Source: Prevotella sp. UBA4268 (lineage in GTDB: Bacteria > Bacteroidota > Bacteroidia > Bacteroidales > Bacteroidaceae). From it: a stretch of 24,017 bases of DNA. Positions within the stretch are counted from its first letter, which is position 1, and each line of letters starts with the position of its first letter. The notes below the pieces were generated by a model that saw only the letters and a program-made list of their open reading frames with translations, did no database searches and had not been told where the DNA came from. This document shows positions 1 to 6,806 of the stretch, in pieces. The DNA lies in contig DGWC01000084.1 in the NCBI GenBank assembly GCA_002395135.1, positions 43,118 through 67,134 on the forward strand, read 5' to 3'. Position numbers and translations under genes: made by a program.

Positions 1-2
1 GC

Positions 3-944
3 GGCACGCAGGACATCCACAAGGAACTGGAGGCTGCCATCTCTGATTATTTCAAGACCGAGGACACCATTCTCTATGCTGCCTGCTTCGATGCCAACGG
101 CGGTGTGTTCGAACCATTGTTCACCGAGGAGGATGCCATCATTAGCGATGCCCTCAACCACGCTTCCATCATCGACGGCGTGCGCCTGTGCAAGGCCAAG
201 CGCTATCGCTATGCCAATGCCGACATGGCTGAGTTGGAGAAATGCCTGCAGGAGGCTCAGGCCCAGCGCTTCCGCATCATCGTTACCGACGGTGTGTTCT
301 CAATGGACGGCAACGTGGCCCCGATGGACAAGATTTGCGATCTGGCCGAAAAATATGATGCCCTGGTGATGGTAGACGAAAGCCATTCGGCTGGTGTCGT
401 CGGCGCTACAGGCCACGGCGTGAGCGAGTTCTTCAACACCTACGGGCGCGTGGACATCTATACCGGTACACTGGGCAAGTCGTTTGGCGGTGCCTTGGGC
501 GGATTCACCACCGGCCGCAAGGAAATCATCGAACTGCTGCGCCAGCGCTCTCGTCCATACCTCTTCTCCAACTCGCTCGCTCCGAGCATCATCGGCGCAT
601 CTCTTGAGGTGTTCAAGATGCTCAAGGAGAGCAACGAGATTCACGACCGTCTGGTGGAGAACGTGAACTATTTCCGCGACAAGATGATGGCTGCCGGCTT
701 CGACATCAAGCCCACTCAGAGTGCCATCTGTGCCGTGATGCTCTACGACGCAAAACTCTCTCAGGTATATGCGGCCAAGATGCAGGAAGAAGGCATCTAC
801 GTAACGGGATTCTATTATCCTGTGGTGCCGAAGGGACAGGCTCGCATCCGCGTGCAGATCTCTGCCGGACACAACCGCGAACAACTCGACCGCTGCATCG
901 CCGCCTTCATCAAGGTGGGCAAGGAACTGGACGTGTTGAAATAA
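3..944 (+). CDS. kbl: Glycine C-acetyltransferase (2-amino-3-ketobutyrate CoA ligase), 5' end cut off by the window
   Basis: PLP enzyme of the alpha-oxoamine synthase family. It interconverts 2-amino-3-ketobutyrate plus CoA with glycine plus acetyl-CoA, the second step of threonine breakdown through threonine dehydrogenase. The frame is open from base 3 and gives 313 residues. Full-length family members have about 395-400, so roughly 85 N-terminal residues lie outside the window. Visible family blocks are GTQDIHKELE at the start, SDALNHASIIDGVRLCKAKR, VMVDESHSAG (PLP-ring contacts) and TGTLGKSFGG, whose Lys (residue 159 of this fragment) should form the Schiff base. YLFSNSLAP and GFYYPVVPKGQARIR near the end match E. 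coli Kbl very closely from memory. 8-Amino-7-oxononanoate synthase and serine palmitoyltransferase are relatives, but these blocks fit Kbl best. A terminator lies about 210 bp downstream. Confidence 0.93.
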   Translation, partial: GTQDIHKELEAAISDYFKTEDTILYAACFDANGGVFEPLFTEEDAIISDALNHASIIDGVRLCKAKRYRYANADMAELEKCLQEAQAQRFRIIVTDGVFSMDGNVAPMDKICDLAEKYDALVMVDESHSAGVVGATGHGVSEFFNTYGRVDIYTGTLGKSFGGALGGFTTGRKEIIELLRQRSRPYLFSNSLAPSIIGASLEVFKMLKESNEIHDRLVENVNYFRDKMMAAGFDIKPTQSAICAVMLYDAKLSQVYAAKMQEEGIYVTGFYYPVVPKGQARIRVQISAGHNREQLDRCIAAFIKVGKELDVLK

Positions 945-950
945 ATCATT

Positions 951-1119
951 CAAGTTTCTGAAGTAGTTAAGTAGTCAGTAGTTAAGTAGTTAAAGCCAAA
1001 TGTCTGGAGACAAAATATCAGCAAACCAAGTAATGGCTTCACTACTGACCGAAGGACGAGCGAAGCGATCACTACTTAACTTCTAAACTACAAAAGAAGT
1101 TGAGCGAATGCGAAACTTG
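951..1119. repeat. Imperfect inverted-repeat element downstream of kbl (possible MITE or REP-like element)
   Basis: The outer ends are perfect inverted repeats: CAAGTTTC (951-958) and GAAACTTG (1112-1119). Inside, AGTAGTTAAGTAGT occurs twice as a direct repeat (962-975 and 977-990), and its complement ACTACTTAAC is at 1071-1080. GTCAGTAGT (974-982) pairs with ACTACTGAC (1041-1049), and AAGCC (993-997) with GGCTT (1035-1039). The element has no ORF of note and could fold into a long branched hairpin. Copy number elsewhere in the genome cannot be judged from this window. No transposase is nearby and no clear target-site duplication was found. Confidence 0.6.
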
Positions 1120-1153
1120 AATAAATTATCCTCAGAGAATCTGGAATATCATG

Positions 1154-1189
1154 AACCCTGAAAGCCCCTTTCGCGCTTTCAGGGTTTTT
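1154..1189 (+). terminator. Intrinsic terminator, probably for kbl
   Basis: A perfect 12-bp stem, AACCCTGAAAGC (1154-1165) with GCTTTCAGGGTT (1175-1186), has a 9-nt loop and runs directly into a T-rich tail (1185-1189, with more T further on). It is the first good terminator after kbl, although the inverted-repeat element lies in between. Confidence 0.85.
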
Positions 1190-1236
1190 CTTGTTTTTCT
1201 CAGCGGTGCAGAATCGCTGCCGTGGTCATGCTGCTA

Positions 1237-1522
1237 ATATGTTAGAAACCAGTGGTTTGCGTCCTCGAAACGTATGCCATGGATGCCTGAAAGTGGCTGT
1301 TTCTGAAAGTAAATTAATTTAATTTACCGTGCAAATCAATATAATTTACTTTTCAAATTAATTTAATTTACTTAGCAAATTAATTTACTTTACTTGAGCG
1401 TTCCTTTGGTTTGGGGCGACTGTTCCGCTGCTTTGGGGGCACCATTCTGCCACTTTGCATCAAGTATCCTGCTATTAGGCATCAAGCATTCCGTCTTTTT
1501 GCATGCATCATTCAGCCGCAGT
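1237..1522. repeat. Degenerate array phased at 22 bp, about 13 units
   Basis: Cut every 22 bases from 1237, the sequence gives 13 units with shared columns. Units 1-3 (1237, 1259, 1281) all carry GAAA at unit positions 9-12. Units 4-7 (1303, 1325, 1347, 1369) all carry AAAT at 9-12 and contain AATTTAATTTAC-type cores. Units 9 and 10 (1413, 1435) share GGGG at the start and CTTT at the end. Units 11 and 12 (1457, 1479) both begin GCATCAAG, and unit 13 begins GCATGCATCA. Base composition drifts from AT-rich to GC-rich along the array. Because 22 is not a multiple of 3, this is not a coding repeat. The core 1303-1390 is clear; the flanking units are weaker. Confidence 0.65.
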
Positions 1523-1602
1523 TCTATTAAGAAAGAAAACTCCTGAAATATTGTTAACAGATATGTTTTTTCCATAAAACAAGCCCCGCTCGCGCGCAGT
1601 TG

Positions 1603-1634
1603 TTTGCCCAATTCGCAAATAATCGCTATATTTG
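1603..1634 (+). promoter_or_regulatory. Bacteroidota-type promoter for the small secreted protein
   Basis: TTTG (1603-1606), a 20-bp spacer and TATATTTG (1627-1634) match the Bacteroidota primary-sigma consensus TTTG-N19/20-TAnnTTTG in both boxes. A start point near 1640 would leave a leader of about 90 nt before the ATG at 1733. Confidence 0.75.
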
Positions 1635-1661
1635 CCTACTAATGAGTGAATTTAGGCGGAA

Positions 1662-1701
1662 AGCCTTTGTCATTAAAGAAATGAAACCATTCACAAAGGC
1701 T
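1662..1701 (+). promoter_or_regulatory. Dyad in the 5' leader of the small secreted protein gene
   Basis: AGCCTTTGT (1662-1670) and ACAAAGGCT (1693-1701) are perfect 9-bp inverted repeats separated by 22 nt. They lie inside the predicted leader RNA. There is no T-run after the right arm, so it is not a terminator. It may be an mRNA 5' stem-loop or a protein-binding site. No riboswitch class was recognised. Confidence 0.4.
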
Positions 1702-1732
1702 CCGTATTTATTAACTAACAAAAAAATAAACT

Positions 1733-2134
1733 ATGAAGAAATTATTTGTTTTAACAATGGCACTCGTGCTTGGAACATCTGTATCAATGGCACAGGGAGT
1801 GACCACAAAGAAAGTGGAGACAGAGAATCGTACCTCTTTGCCGCAGGCTCCCGTTACTCCTACAGCAAAGAAAAAGACCGTAGGATCCAAGACCGGCACA
1901 CAGGGATGGATGTCAGACGATATCGTAATGCCCGATAAACCAGTGAACGAGAAGACTGGCAAGACCGTCAAGACTGCGAAAACCGTGGGTACCAAAACCT
2001 CTAAGACCGTAGGCACCAAGACCGGCACTCAGGGATGGATGTCTGACGACATTGTGATGCCCGACAAACCGTTGAACGAAGGAAAGGCAAAAGTGGCTGG
2101 TGCTGTGAAAGAGAATACGGATACAAAACGATAA
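1733..2134 (+). CDS. Small secreted Lys/Thr-rich protein with a duplicated TGTQGWMSDDIVMPDKP motif
   Basis: A 133-residue protein with a clear signal peptide (hydrophobic core around residues 5-18, likely cleavage after VSMAQ). There is no lipobox Cys, so it is probably released into the periplasm or outside. The mature part is highly basic and low in complexity. It holds two copies of KTGTQGWMSDDIVMPDKP followed by V/L-NE, the first around residues 53-72 and the second around residues 96-115, separated by a KTxKTVGTKTSKTVGTK spacer. The duplication is also visible in the DNA, but with synonymous differences, so it is not very recent. It is a single-gene unit with its own promoter (1603-1634) and terminator (2156-2190). 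I do not recognise a family. The ATG start is supported by the signal peptide that begins there. Confidence 0.75.
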   Translation: MKKLFVLTMALVLGTSVSMAQGVTTKKVETENRTSLPQAPVTPTAKKKTVGSKTGTQGWMSDDIVMPDKPVNEKTGKTVKTAKTVGTKTSKTVGTKTGTQGWMSDDIVMPDKPLNEGKAKVAGAVKENTDTKR

Positions 2135-2155
2135 ACAACCGTTTTTTGGCTTTAT

Positions 2156-2190
2156 AGAAAGGCTGCACGCTTGGCAGTGCAGCCTTTTCT
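2156..2190 (+). terminator. Intrinsic terminator after the small secreted protein
   Basis: AAAGGCTGCAC (2158-2168) pairs with GTGCAGCCTTT (2177-2187) around an 8-nt loop and runs into TTTTCT. It lies 22 nt after the stop codon and separates this gene from the membrane-protein gene at 2271. Confidence 0.85.
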
Positions 2191-2270
2191 GTATCTGGTG
2201 AATGCATCTGGCCGTGGGCTGCATGTAACTGGTGGCTCCCCTCCTTTTATGAACTGATCAGAAAAGACGT

Positions 2271-3908
2271 ATGAGAAAGAACGTGAATGCAAGTGGCTTG
2301 CGGGTCGTGCTTTTCTTCGTGGCAGTCTGTGCCTTGCTGCTGATTGTCAATTTCAATACGCCGTTGGCCTCGTCAGATTATTTCTACCGCTTCTTTTTCA
2401 ACGAGTGGGGACAGGCCGACAACAATCATCCGATTGCTGGCTTTGGCGATCTCTTCCAGTCGCAATGGAATCATTTCCTGCACACAAACGGGCGGCTGCC
2501 TGTTCATGTGCTTGTGCAGTCTTTTGTGGCTTTTTCCGGCAAATGGCTGTTCAACATCCTCAATCCCCTGTTTTTCTGCTGTTATGTATGGCTCATTGTG
2601 AAGGTGGCATTGCGCAAGGTCAGTTTGGTGTCGGTGGCGTTTGTCACCATGCTCCTGCTGCTGTTCATGCCGCTGTTTCATGCCTATTACTGTTGGTTTG
2701 CAGGCTCGGTGAACTATCTCTGGTCGTCGGTGCTGATACTTTTGTTCCTGTGCGCACTGCGCGCAAAGGAGGGAGAGCCGATGGGCTGGCGGTCGGTGCC
2801 GTTCCTTGTGCTGTCATTCTTTGCAGGATGGACGCACGAGGGCATTTCCCTGCCCATTGCCATGGCGCTGGTGGCGAGGACTTTGCTGTTCAGAAGATCG
2901 CCGAGGCGACTTCCTTTCTGCATGGAACTGGCCTTCCTGCTGGGGGCCGCCATGTGCGCGGTGAGTTCGTTACATCGCAGTCATGCAGCCGAGGCAAGTG
3001 ACGCGGACGGCCTTTTATACAACTCGTTCCTGATACTGTGGAGTGTGTTCACCCAACTTCGGTTCTTCTTTGCGGCCGTCGTTCTGCTCATTCTGGCTCT
3101 GCTGCGGCGCAAAACGGGGCTGGTAACGTTTCTTGCGGAGAATTTCGTATGGGTGGTTTCCGTGCTCATCACCTTTGCCATCATCCTGTATGCACAGATG
3201 GAAGACAACCAGCGCGCGCTCTACCTGATAGAACTGGCATCGCTGATGCTCACTTTGCGGCTGCTGGCGCTGTTTGATGTCCGGGCGTGGGTGAGACAGA
3301 CAGGCCTGACCGTGTCAGTGTTGGTGAGCATAGCCGTTTGCTTGGGAGCCTGTTATTGGTCGGTGAAGAACTACAGGGAGTTCCAGAGTCAGGAGCGCCA
3401 GATTCTGGAGGGGCATCCTGTCGTGCTGGTCGACTCCGGTTTCAGCATTCCGGCATTCTGGGAGCGTTACATCTGCCAGACCATAGGGCCGCGCGATGTT
3501 CCCGCCATGTGCTATCCCGGTCTGATGGCTTGCCGCGTGCGTGCCGCCTATTACGGCGTGGAGTCGGTCTGCTACCTGCAGCGCGAACTGCCGGAAATGA
3601 TGCGCTGCCGCCCGGAGGCTTTCAACGAGTTTACCGATGGCGGTTTCATGCACTGCTACGTGATGCGCCTTGAAGAAGGCGAGCGCGTGGATGCGGTCTT
3701 GCTGCATGTGAGAAGGGCAGCGCGCGGCGAGGTGGCATTCCCCGACTGTCTGGTGTCAGCGTGGCTTCCGTTGTATGCCGACACGCTTTTAAACAGCAAT
3801 TTCCAGTACATCAACCATGAGGGAGCCGATTATGTATGCGTCCCCAAGATTCCAGAGATTGACGGTCGCATCCAGTCTATAGAGTTACAAACATCAAAAC
3901 AAGAGTAG
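2271..3908 (+). CDS. Polytopic membrane protein, DUF6056-like (GT-C-like architecture)
   Basis: A 545-residue protein with about ten hydrophobic segments in the first 370 residues, then a soluble C-terminal region of about 170 residues. The first loop, after a single N-terminal membrane helix, carries SSDYFYRFFF, then NNHPIAG, then TNGRLPVHVLVQ. Further on come YYCWFAGSVNYLWSS and AGWTHEG. This layout (acidic residues in the first large loop, an NGR motif, an aromatic NYLW motif, a GWTHEG motif) resembles the Bacteroidota DUF6056 family of GT-C-like membrane proteins, whose biochemical role is not established. A glycosyl- or phosphoglycosyl-transfer role is possible but is inference only. The next gene begins 2 nt after this stop, so the two are probably co-transcribed. 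No clear promoter was seen in 2191-2270. Confidence 0.75.
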   Translation: MRKNVNASGLRVVLFFVAVCALLLIVNFNTPLASSDYFYRFFFNEWGQADNNHPIAGFGDLFQSQWNHFLHTNGRLPVHVLVQSFVAFSGKWLFNILNPLFFCCYVWLIVKVALRKVSLVSVAFVTMLLLLFMPLFHAYYCWFAGSVNYLWSSVLILLFLCALRAKEGEPMGWRSVPFLVLSFFAGWTHEGISLPIAMALVARTLLFRRSPRRLPFCMELAFLLGAAMCAVSSLHRSHAAEASDADGLLYNSFLILWSVFTQLRFFFAAVVLLILALLRRKTGLVTFLAENFVWVVSVLITFAIILYAQMEDNQRALYLIELASLMLTLRLLALFDVRAWVRQTGLTVSVLVSIAVCLGACYWSVKNYREFQSQERQILEGHPVVLVDSGFSIPAFWERYICQTIGPRDVPAMCYPGLMACRVRAAYYGVESVCYLQRELPEMMRCRPEAFNEFTDGGFMHCYVMRLEEGERVDAVLLHVRRAARGEVAFPDCLVSAWLPLYADTLLNSNFQYINHEGADYVCVPKIPEIDGRIQSIELQTSKQE

Positions 3909-3910
3909 AT

Positions 3911-4582
3911 ATGAAGAAAACAATTGTTTCGCTGTTTTTCATTGCCTTGGCATCGGCTTTTGCCGTGGCGCAGGATTACCATGAGGGTGTGGCCATGGTG
4001 ATGAAGAACGGGAAATATGGATTTATAGATACGGCGGGCAGGGAAATCTATCCTTGCGTATGCGACACGGCAGAGAACTTCGTCGACGGTCTCGCCCGCA
4101 TTCAGGTGGGCGAGTACATGGGCTGCATCAACCGTGAGGGCCAGGAGGTGATACCCTGTGTCTACTACGGCGTGGACAAGTTCTACGAAGGGCTCGCCCG
4201 TGTGAGAAAAGACCGGAAATACGGACATGTAGACCGCACGGGCGAAACCGTCACCCCTTGTATCTACGACGGCGTGTCCATCTTTAGTGAAGGCTATGCG
4301 CGCGTAGTGAAAGACGGCAAGCATGGCTATGTGGACCGCACGGGCAAGTTGGTCATCCCCATACGTTTCGACTATGCGTTCAATTTCCGCGAGGGACTGT
4401 CGTTTGTGGTCCTCGACGGCAAGTATGGGTTCATCAACAAGGAGGGTCAGATGGTGGTGCCTTGCATCTATGAAAAAGCCTGGAGTTTTCATGAAGGGCT
4501 CGCCCGCGTGAAGCAGGACGGCAAATGCGGTTACATAGACACGGCGGGCCGTTTGGTGGTGCCTTGTGTCTATGATGAATAA
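3911..4582 (+). CDS. Secreted WG-repeat protein with six repeats
   Basis: A 223-residue protein. A signal peptide (MKKTIVSLFFIALASAFAVAQ) is followed directly by six tandem repeats of about 34 residues. Each follows the pattern EGLARV-x(3)-GKYGFID-x-TG-x-V/I-PC-x-YD, typical of WG/KWG repeats. Repeats start near residues 24, 58, 92, 126, 160 and 194, and the last ends with the protein at PCVYDE, so it is shortened. WG repeats are thought to form a beta-propeller-like or solenoid fold for protein-protein interaction, but no enzymatic role is known. The protein is made only of signal plus repeats. Translational coupling to the upstream membrane protein (2-nt gap) suggests a shared process. Confidence 0.88.
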   Translation: MKKTIVSLFFIALASAFAVAQDYHEGVAMVMKNGKYGFIDTAGREIYPCVCDTAENFVDGLARIQVGEYMGCINREGQEVIPCVYYGVDKFYEGLARVRKDRKYGHVDRTGETVTPCIYDGVSIFSEGYARVVKDGKHGYVDRTGKLVIPIRFDYAFNFREGLSFVVLDGKYGFINKEGQMVVPCIYEKAWSFHEGLARVKQDGKCGYIDTAGRLVVPCVYDE

Positions 4583-4632
4583 GAGCCTCGGAATGACGGG
4601 CTTGGGCCTTCTGCAAGAGGGGGGCGGTTGTC

Positions 4633-5679
4633 CTATAGGATTTCCTCCAGTGTGCGGAGGTCTTGCTCGGTGGTTGCCCAACTGGTGACGAACCGGCAGA
4701 TGGTGTGCTGCTCGTCAAAAGGTCCCCAGTGGGTGAATTGCACCTGCTGTTCCAGTTGGTGCACCTTTTCGTTGTCTATAACCACAAACTGCTGGTTGGT
4801 GGGCGAGTCGATGTAGGGTTGATAGCCTTTGCCGAGAAGGATTTCTTTCATCCGCATAGCCATGTTGATGGCATGTCGCGAAATCTCCATATAGAGCGGT
4901 TCGCCGTGCCCGGCCGATTCGCTGCTTGAGAACAGTGCGTCGAACTGCACGCCTGTGAGCCTTCCCTTGGCAAGCAGTGCCCCGTGGCGCTTGATGATGG
5001 AGAAAAAGCATTTCGGGGCGTTGCCACGCGGAAATACCACTGCTTCGCCGCAGAGTGCGCCCACCTTGGTGCCGCCGATGTAGAGCACGTCGCAGTGCTG
5101 GCAGAGCCAGGGCAGGGTGATATCCGTGGAGGCTGCCAGTCCGTAGCCCATCCTTGCGCCGTCGATGAACAGTTTCAGGTTATATTCCCTGCACACTTCG
5201 TTGATAGACCGTATCTCGTCGGCCGTGTAGATCGTTCCGTATTCTGTGGGGAACGAGATGTATACCATGCCAGGCTGAGCCAGATGGTCGCGGCTCTCGT
5301 CGTTGACAAACCACTCCATATAGTTGCGCAGGTCGCCGGCATCCAGTTTGCCCATGTGTTCTTTCAGGGCAATCACCTTGTGGCCTCCAGCCTCGATGGC
5401 GCCGGCCTCATGGATGTTGATGTGTCCGGTTTCAATGGTAATCACAGCCTCATAACTGTGGAGCATGCCGTCGATGACGGTGGCGTTGGTCTGCGTTCCT
5501 CCCACCAGGAAGAAGATGTCAGCCTCGGGTTGTTCGCATGCCTTCCTGATGAGATCCTTGGCCCTTTGTGTATAGCAGTCGAAACCATAGGTGAGTGTCT
5601 GCTCCGCATTTGTTTCCAGCAGGTGCTTCACCACTGCGGGATGTGCACCGTTGTTATAGTCGCATTCAAATGAAATCAT
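4633..5679 (-). CDS. ltaE: Low-specificity threonine aldolase family protein
   Basis: A 348-residue PLP-dependent fold-type I enzyme of the threonine aldolase/beta-eliminating lyase family, expected to cleave threonine or allo-threonine to glycine and acetaldehyde. Visible motifs are FLVGGTQTNA (residues 57-66, phosphate-binding region), ETGHINIHEAGA (83-94, His stacking on PLP), FIDGARMGYG (171-180, Asp to the PLP pyridine nitrogen) and YIGGTKVGALCGEA (200-213, with Lys205 as the Schiff-base Lys). Length matches the family. The gene converges on the WG-repeat gene with a 50-bp gap, in which I see no strong terminator. A promoter lies just upstream (5706-5735). With kbl about 3.7 kb away, the window carries two glycine/threonine-interconverting enzymes, in separate transcription units. 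The precise substrate stereochemistry cannot be read from the sequence. Confidence 0.9.
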   Translation of the reverse strand: MISFECDYNNGAHPAVVKHLLETNAEQTLTYGFDCYTQRAKDLIRKACEQPEADIFFLVGGTQTNATVIDGMLHSYEAVITIETGHINIHEAGAIEAGGHKVIALKEHMGKLDAGDLRNYMEWFVNDESRDHLAQPGMVYISFPTEYGTIYTADEIRSINEVCREYNLKLFIDGARMGYGLAASTDITLPWLCQHCDVLYIGGTKVGALCGEAVVFPRGNAPKCFFSIIKRHGALLAKGRLTGVQFDALFSSSESAGHGEPLYMEISRHAINMAMRMKEILLGKGYQPYIDSPTNQQFVVIDNEKVHQLEQQVQFTHWGPFDEQHTICRFVTSWATTEQDLRTLEEIL

Positions 5680-5705
5680 TTCTCTTCGTTATTAATTGGC
5701 GGGGA

Positions 5706-5735
5706 CAAAGGTACTACAAAAAAACGAGATGCCAA
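5706..5735 (-). promoter_or_regulatory. Promoter for the threonine aldolase gene
   Basis: Read on the minus strand, TTGG (5735-5732) is followed after 18 bp by TACCTTTG (5713-5706). The second box is a full match to TAnnTTTG and the first is a weak match to TTTG. The start codon is 26 bp downstream of the -7 box. Confidence 0.6.
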
Positions 5736-5854
5736 GAAAAAACCGCAATTAGATTCTGAAAAGAGTGTCATTATTGATTCTTTTATCAGTATACTTCAAA
5801 GAAGCAACAGGGCGTATGCTGAATAATTTATGAATTTTTGCGTTTTTTAACAAG

Positions 5855-5891
5855 TAGGTAATTGCTATGTGCAATTATTTAGGTAATTTTG
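5855..5891 (+). promoter_or_regulatory. Promoter with overlapping dyad ahead of the lipoprotein pair
   Basis: TAATTTTG (5884-5891) fits the TAnnTTTG -7 box, with ATTG (5861-5864) 19 bp upstream as a weak -33 box. The -33 box sits inside a perfect dyad, TAATTGC (5859-5865) and GCAATTA (5871-5877), with a 5-nt centre. TAGGTAATT also occurs twice (5855-5863 and 5880-5888), 25 bp apart. This could be an operator. The rest of 5680-5973 is AT-rich and I see no gene in it. Confidence 0.5.
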
Positions 5892-5973
5892 CAATCACTT
5901 ACGCATGTAGCATGACTGCAGGTTTGTGCGTGGAAGTGCAAAATACAGAAATCGGAATTCAAAAAATCTAATT

Positions 5974-6783
5974 ATGAAACTAACGAAACTTTGGATGTCT
6001 GCCGCCGTCCTCATTGTTTGCGGCACGAGTGTGTTGTTCATGGGATGTAAAGGTCAAAGCGCAGACATGCGCCCAGTGGCTGGTACGATTGAAGAACCCC
6101 TTCCCGCTGACTCTGCTCCCGCGAAGGTGCTGGCAGCCATCGACGGCGCCGCCCGTTTCCACCAGCATGAGATTCTGAACGACACGATGAATAATGTCTG
6201 CGTGTGGAGTGTCGACGAGGTGGACACCGCTTCAACCGAAGGCTTTGGCGTTGTTGTGCAGAAAGGTGCCGTCTCAACCACCTTTGCCAACCTCAAGCAT
6301 ACACGCCAGCCGATGGCCAGATATGACAAGGATGCCGATCTGCTCTGGTTTGCCAACAGCGCCCTGGAAGGCACTGGGGTAGAGGTGGAGCGACTCTATC
6401 AGATTCGTTTCCAGGAAGACGACAAGGCATTCATCGCTGCCGTTGTTGAGCCTTATGAGGTGCAGAACGCTTTGATGGAGCGCCTGAAATATAGCATCGA
6501 CGGCGAAACGGTGTCTTTCTACGATGGCAAGCAGTCACTCGCCACGGCCACGAATACGGTGACCGACATGGGTGGCTTCGATGATGACCAGCCTGTATGG
6601 ATTGGCGAGCAAATCCGTTTCGACTTGAGCGGCGAGGGCATCATCGTGAAGTTCGTGCCGGGCATCAAGTTCGTTACCGGTCTGGTGCTCACCTACGACG
6701 ACATGCCCACATTCAGTGTTCCTGTCACGCTGGCAGCCGACGGAAGTATCTCTTTGGGCAGCATCACGAAAGATGCAGAATGA
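5974..6783 (+). CDS. Unrecognised lipoprotein (269 residues)
   Basis: The reading frame is open from a GTG at 5926, but the ATG at 5974 is chosen because a complete lipoprotein signal peptide begins there: MKLTKLW, a hydrophobic core, then VLFMGC with the lipid-attached Cys at residue 25. The residues after Cys (KGQSADM) lack the acidic cluster of Bacteroidota surface-export signals, so the protein may stay on the periplasmic side. The rest looks beta-rich with no motif I can assign. It has a WSVDEVDTASTEGFGVVVQK segment and a C-terminal half ending in PTFSVPVTLAADGSISLGS. The NigD-like gene follows after 23 bp, so the two are probably co-transcribed from the promoter at 5855-5891. Confidence 0.8.
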   Translation: MKLTKLWMSAAVLIVCGTSVLFMGCKGQSADMRPVAGTIEEPLPADSAPAKVLAAIDGAARFHQHEILNDTMNNVCVWSVDEVDTASTEGFGVVVQKGAVSTTFANLKHTRQPMARYDKDADLLWFANSALEGTGVEVERLYQIRFQEDDKAFIAAVVEPYEVQNALMERLKYSIDGETVSFYDGKQSLATATNTVTDMGGFDDDQPVWIGEQIRFDLSGEGIIVKFVPGIKFVTGLVLTYDDMPTFSVPVTLAADGSISLGSITKDAE

Positions 6784-6806
6784 TAGCATTGTCTTATAAA
6801 ATGTAA

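Noticed and set aside
300..953. Long minus-strand ORF (217 residues) opposite kbl
   Set aside because: It is a shadow of a high-GC coding region. The plus-strand frame has unmistakable Kbl motifs.
1303..1522. CRISPR array candidate because of regular short repeats
   Set aside because: The units are contiguous and diverged, with no constant repeat alternating with unique spacers, and no cas gene is present.
1390..1611. Minus-strand ORF of 73 residues in the gene-free stretch
   Set aside because: It runs through the 22-bp array and has no signal peptide, domain or promoter. Its apparent frame is explained by low stop density in the repeat.
1600..1938. Plus-strand ORF of 112 residues overlapping the small secreted protein
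   Set aside because: It starts inside the predicted promoter and continues in another frame of the real gene. The signal peptide and duplicated motif support the 1733 frame.
4583..4632. Possible terminator between the WG-repeat gene and threonine aldolase
   Set aside because: Only short, broken complementarity and no T-run on either strand.
4984..5673. 229-residue plus-strand ORF opposite threonine aldolase
   Set aside because: It is an antisense shadow. The minus frame carries the PLP-binding motifs.
5926..5973. Upstream GTG start for the lipoprotein at 5974
   Set aside because: It would put 16 hydrophilic residues ahead of a complete lipoprotein signal peptide, which is unlikely to be exported.
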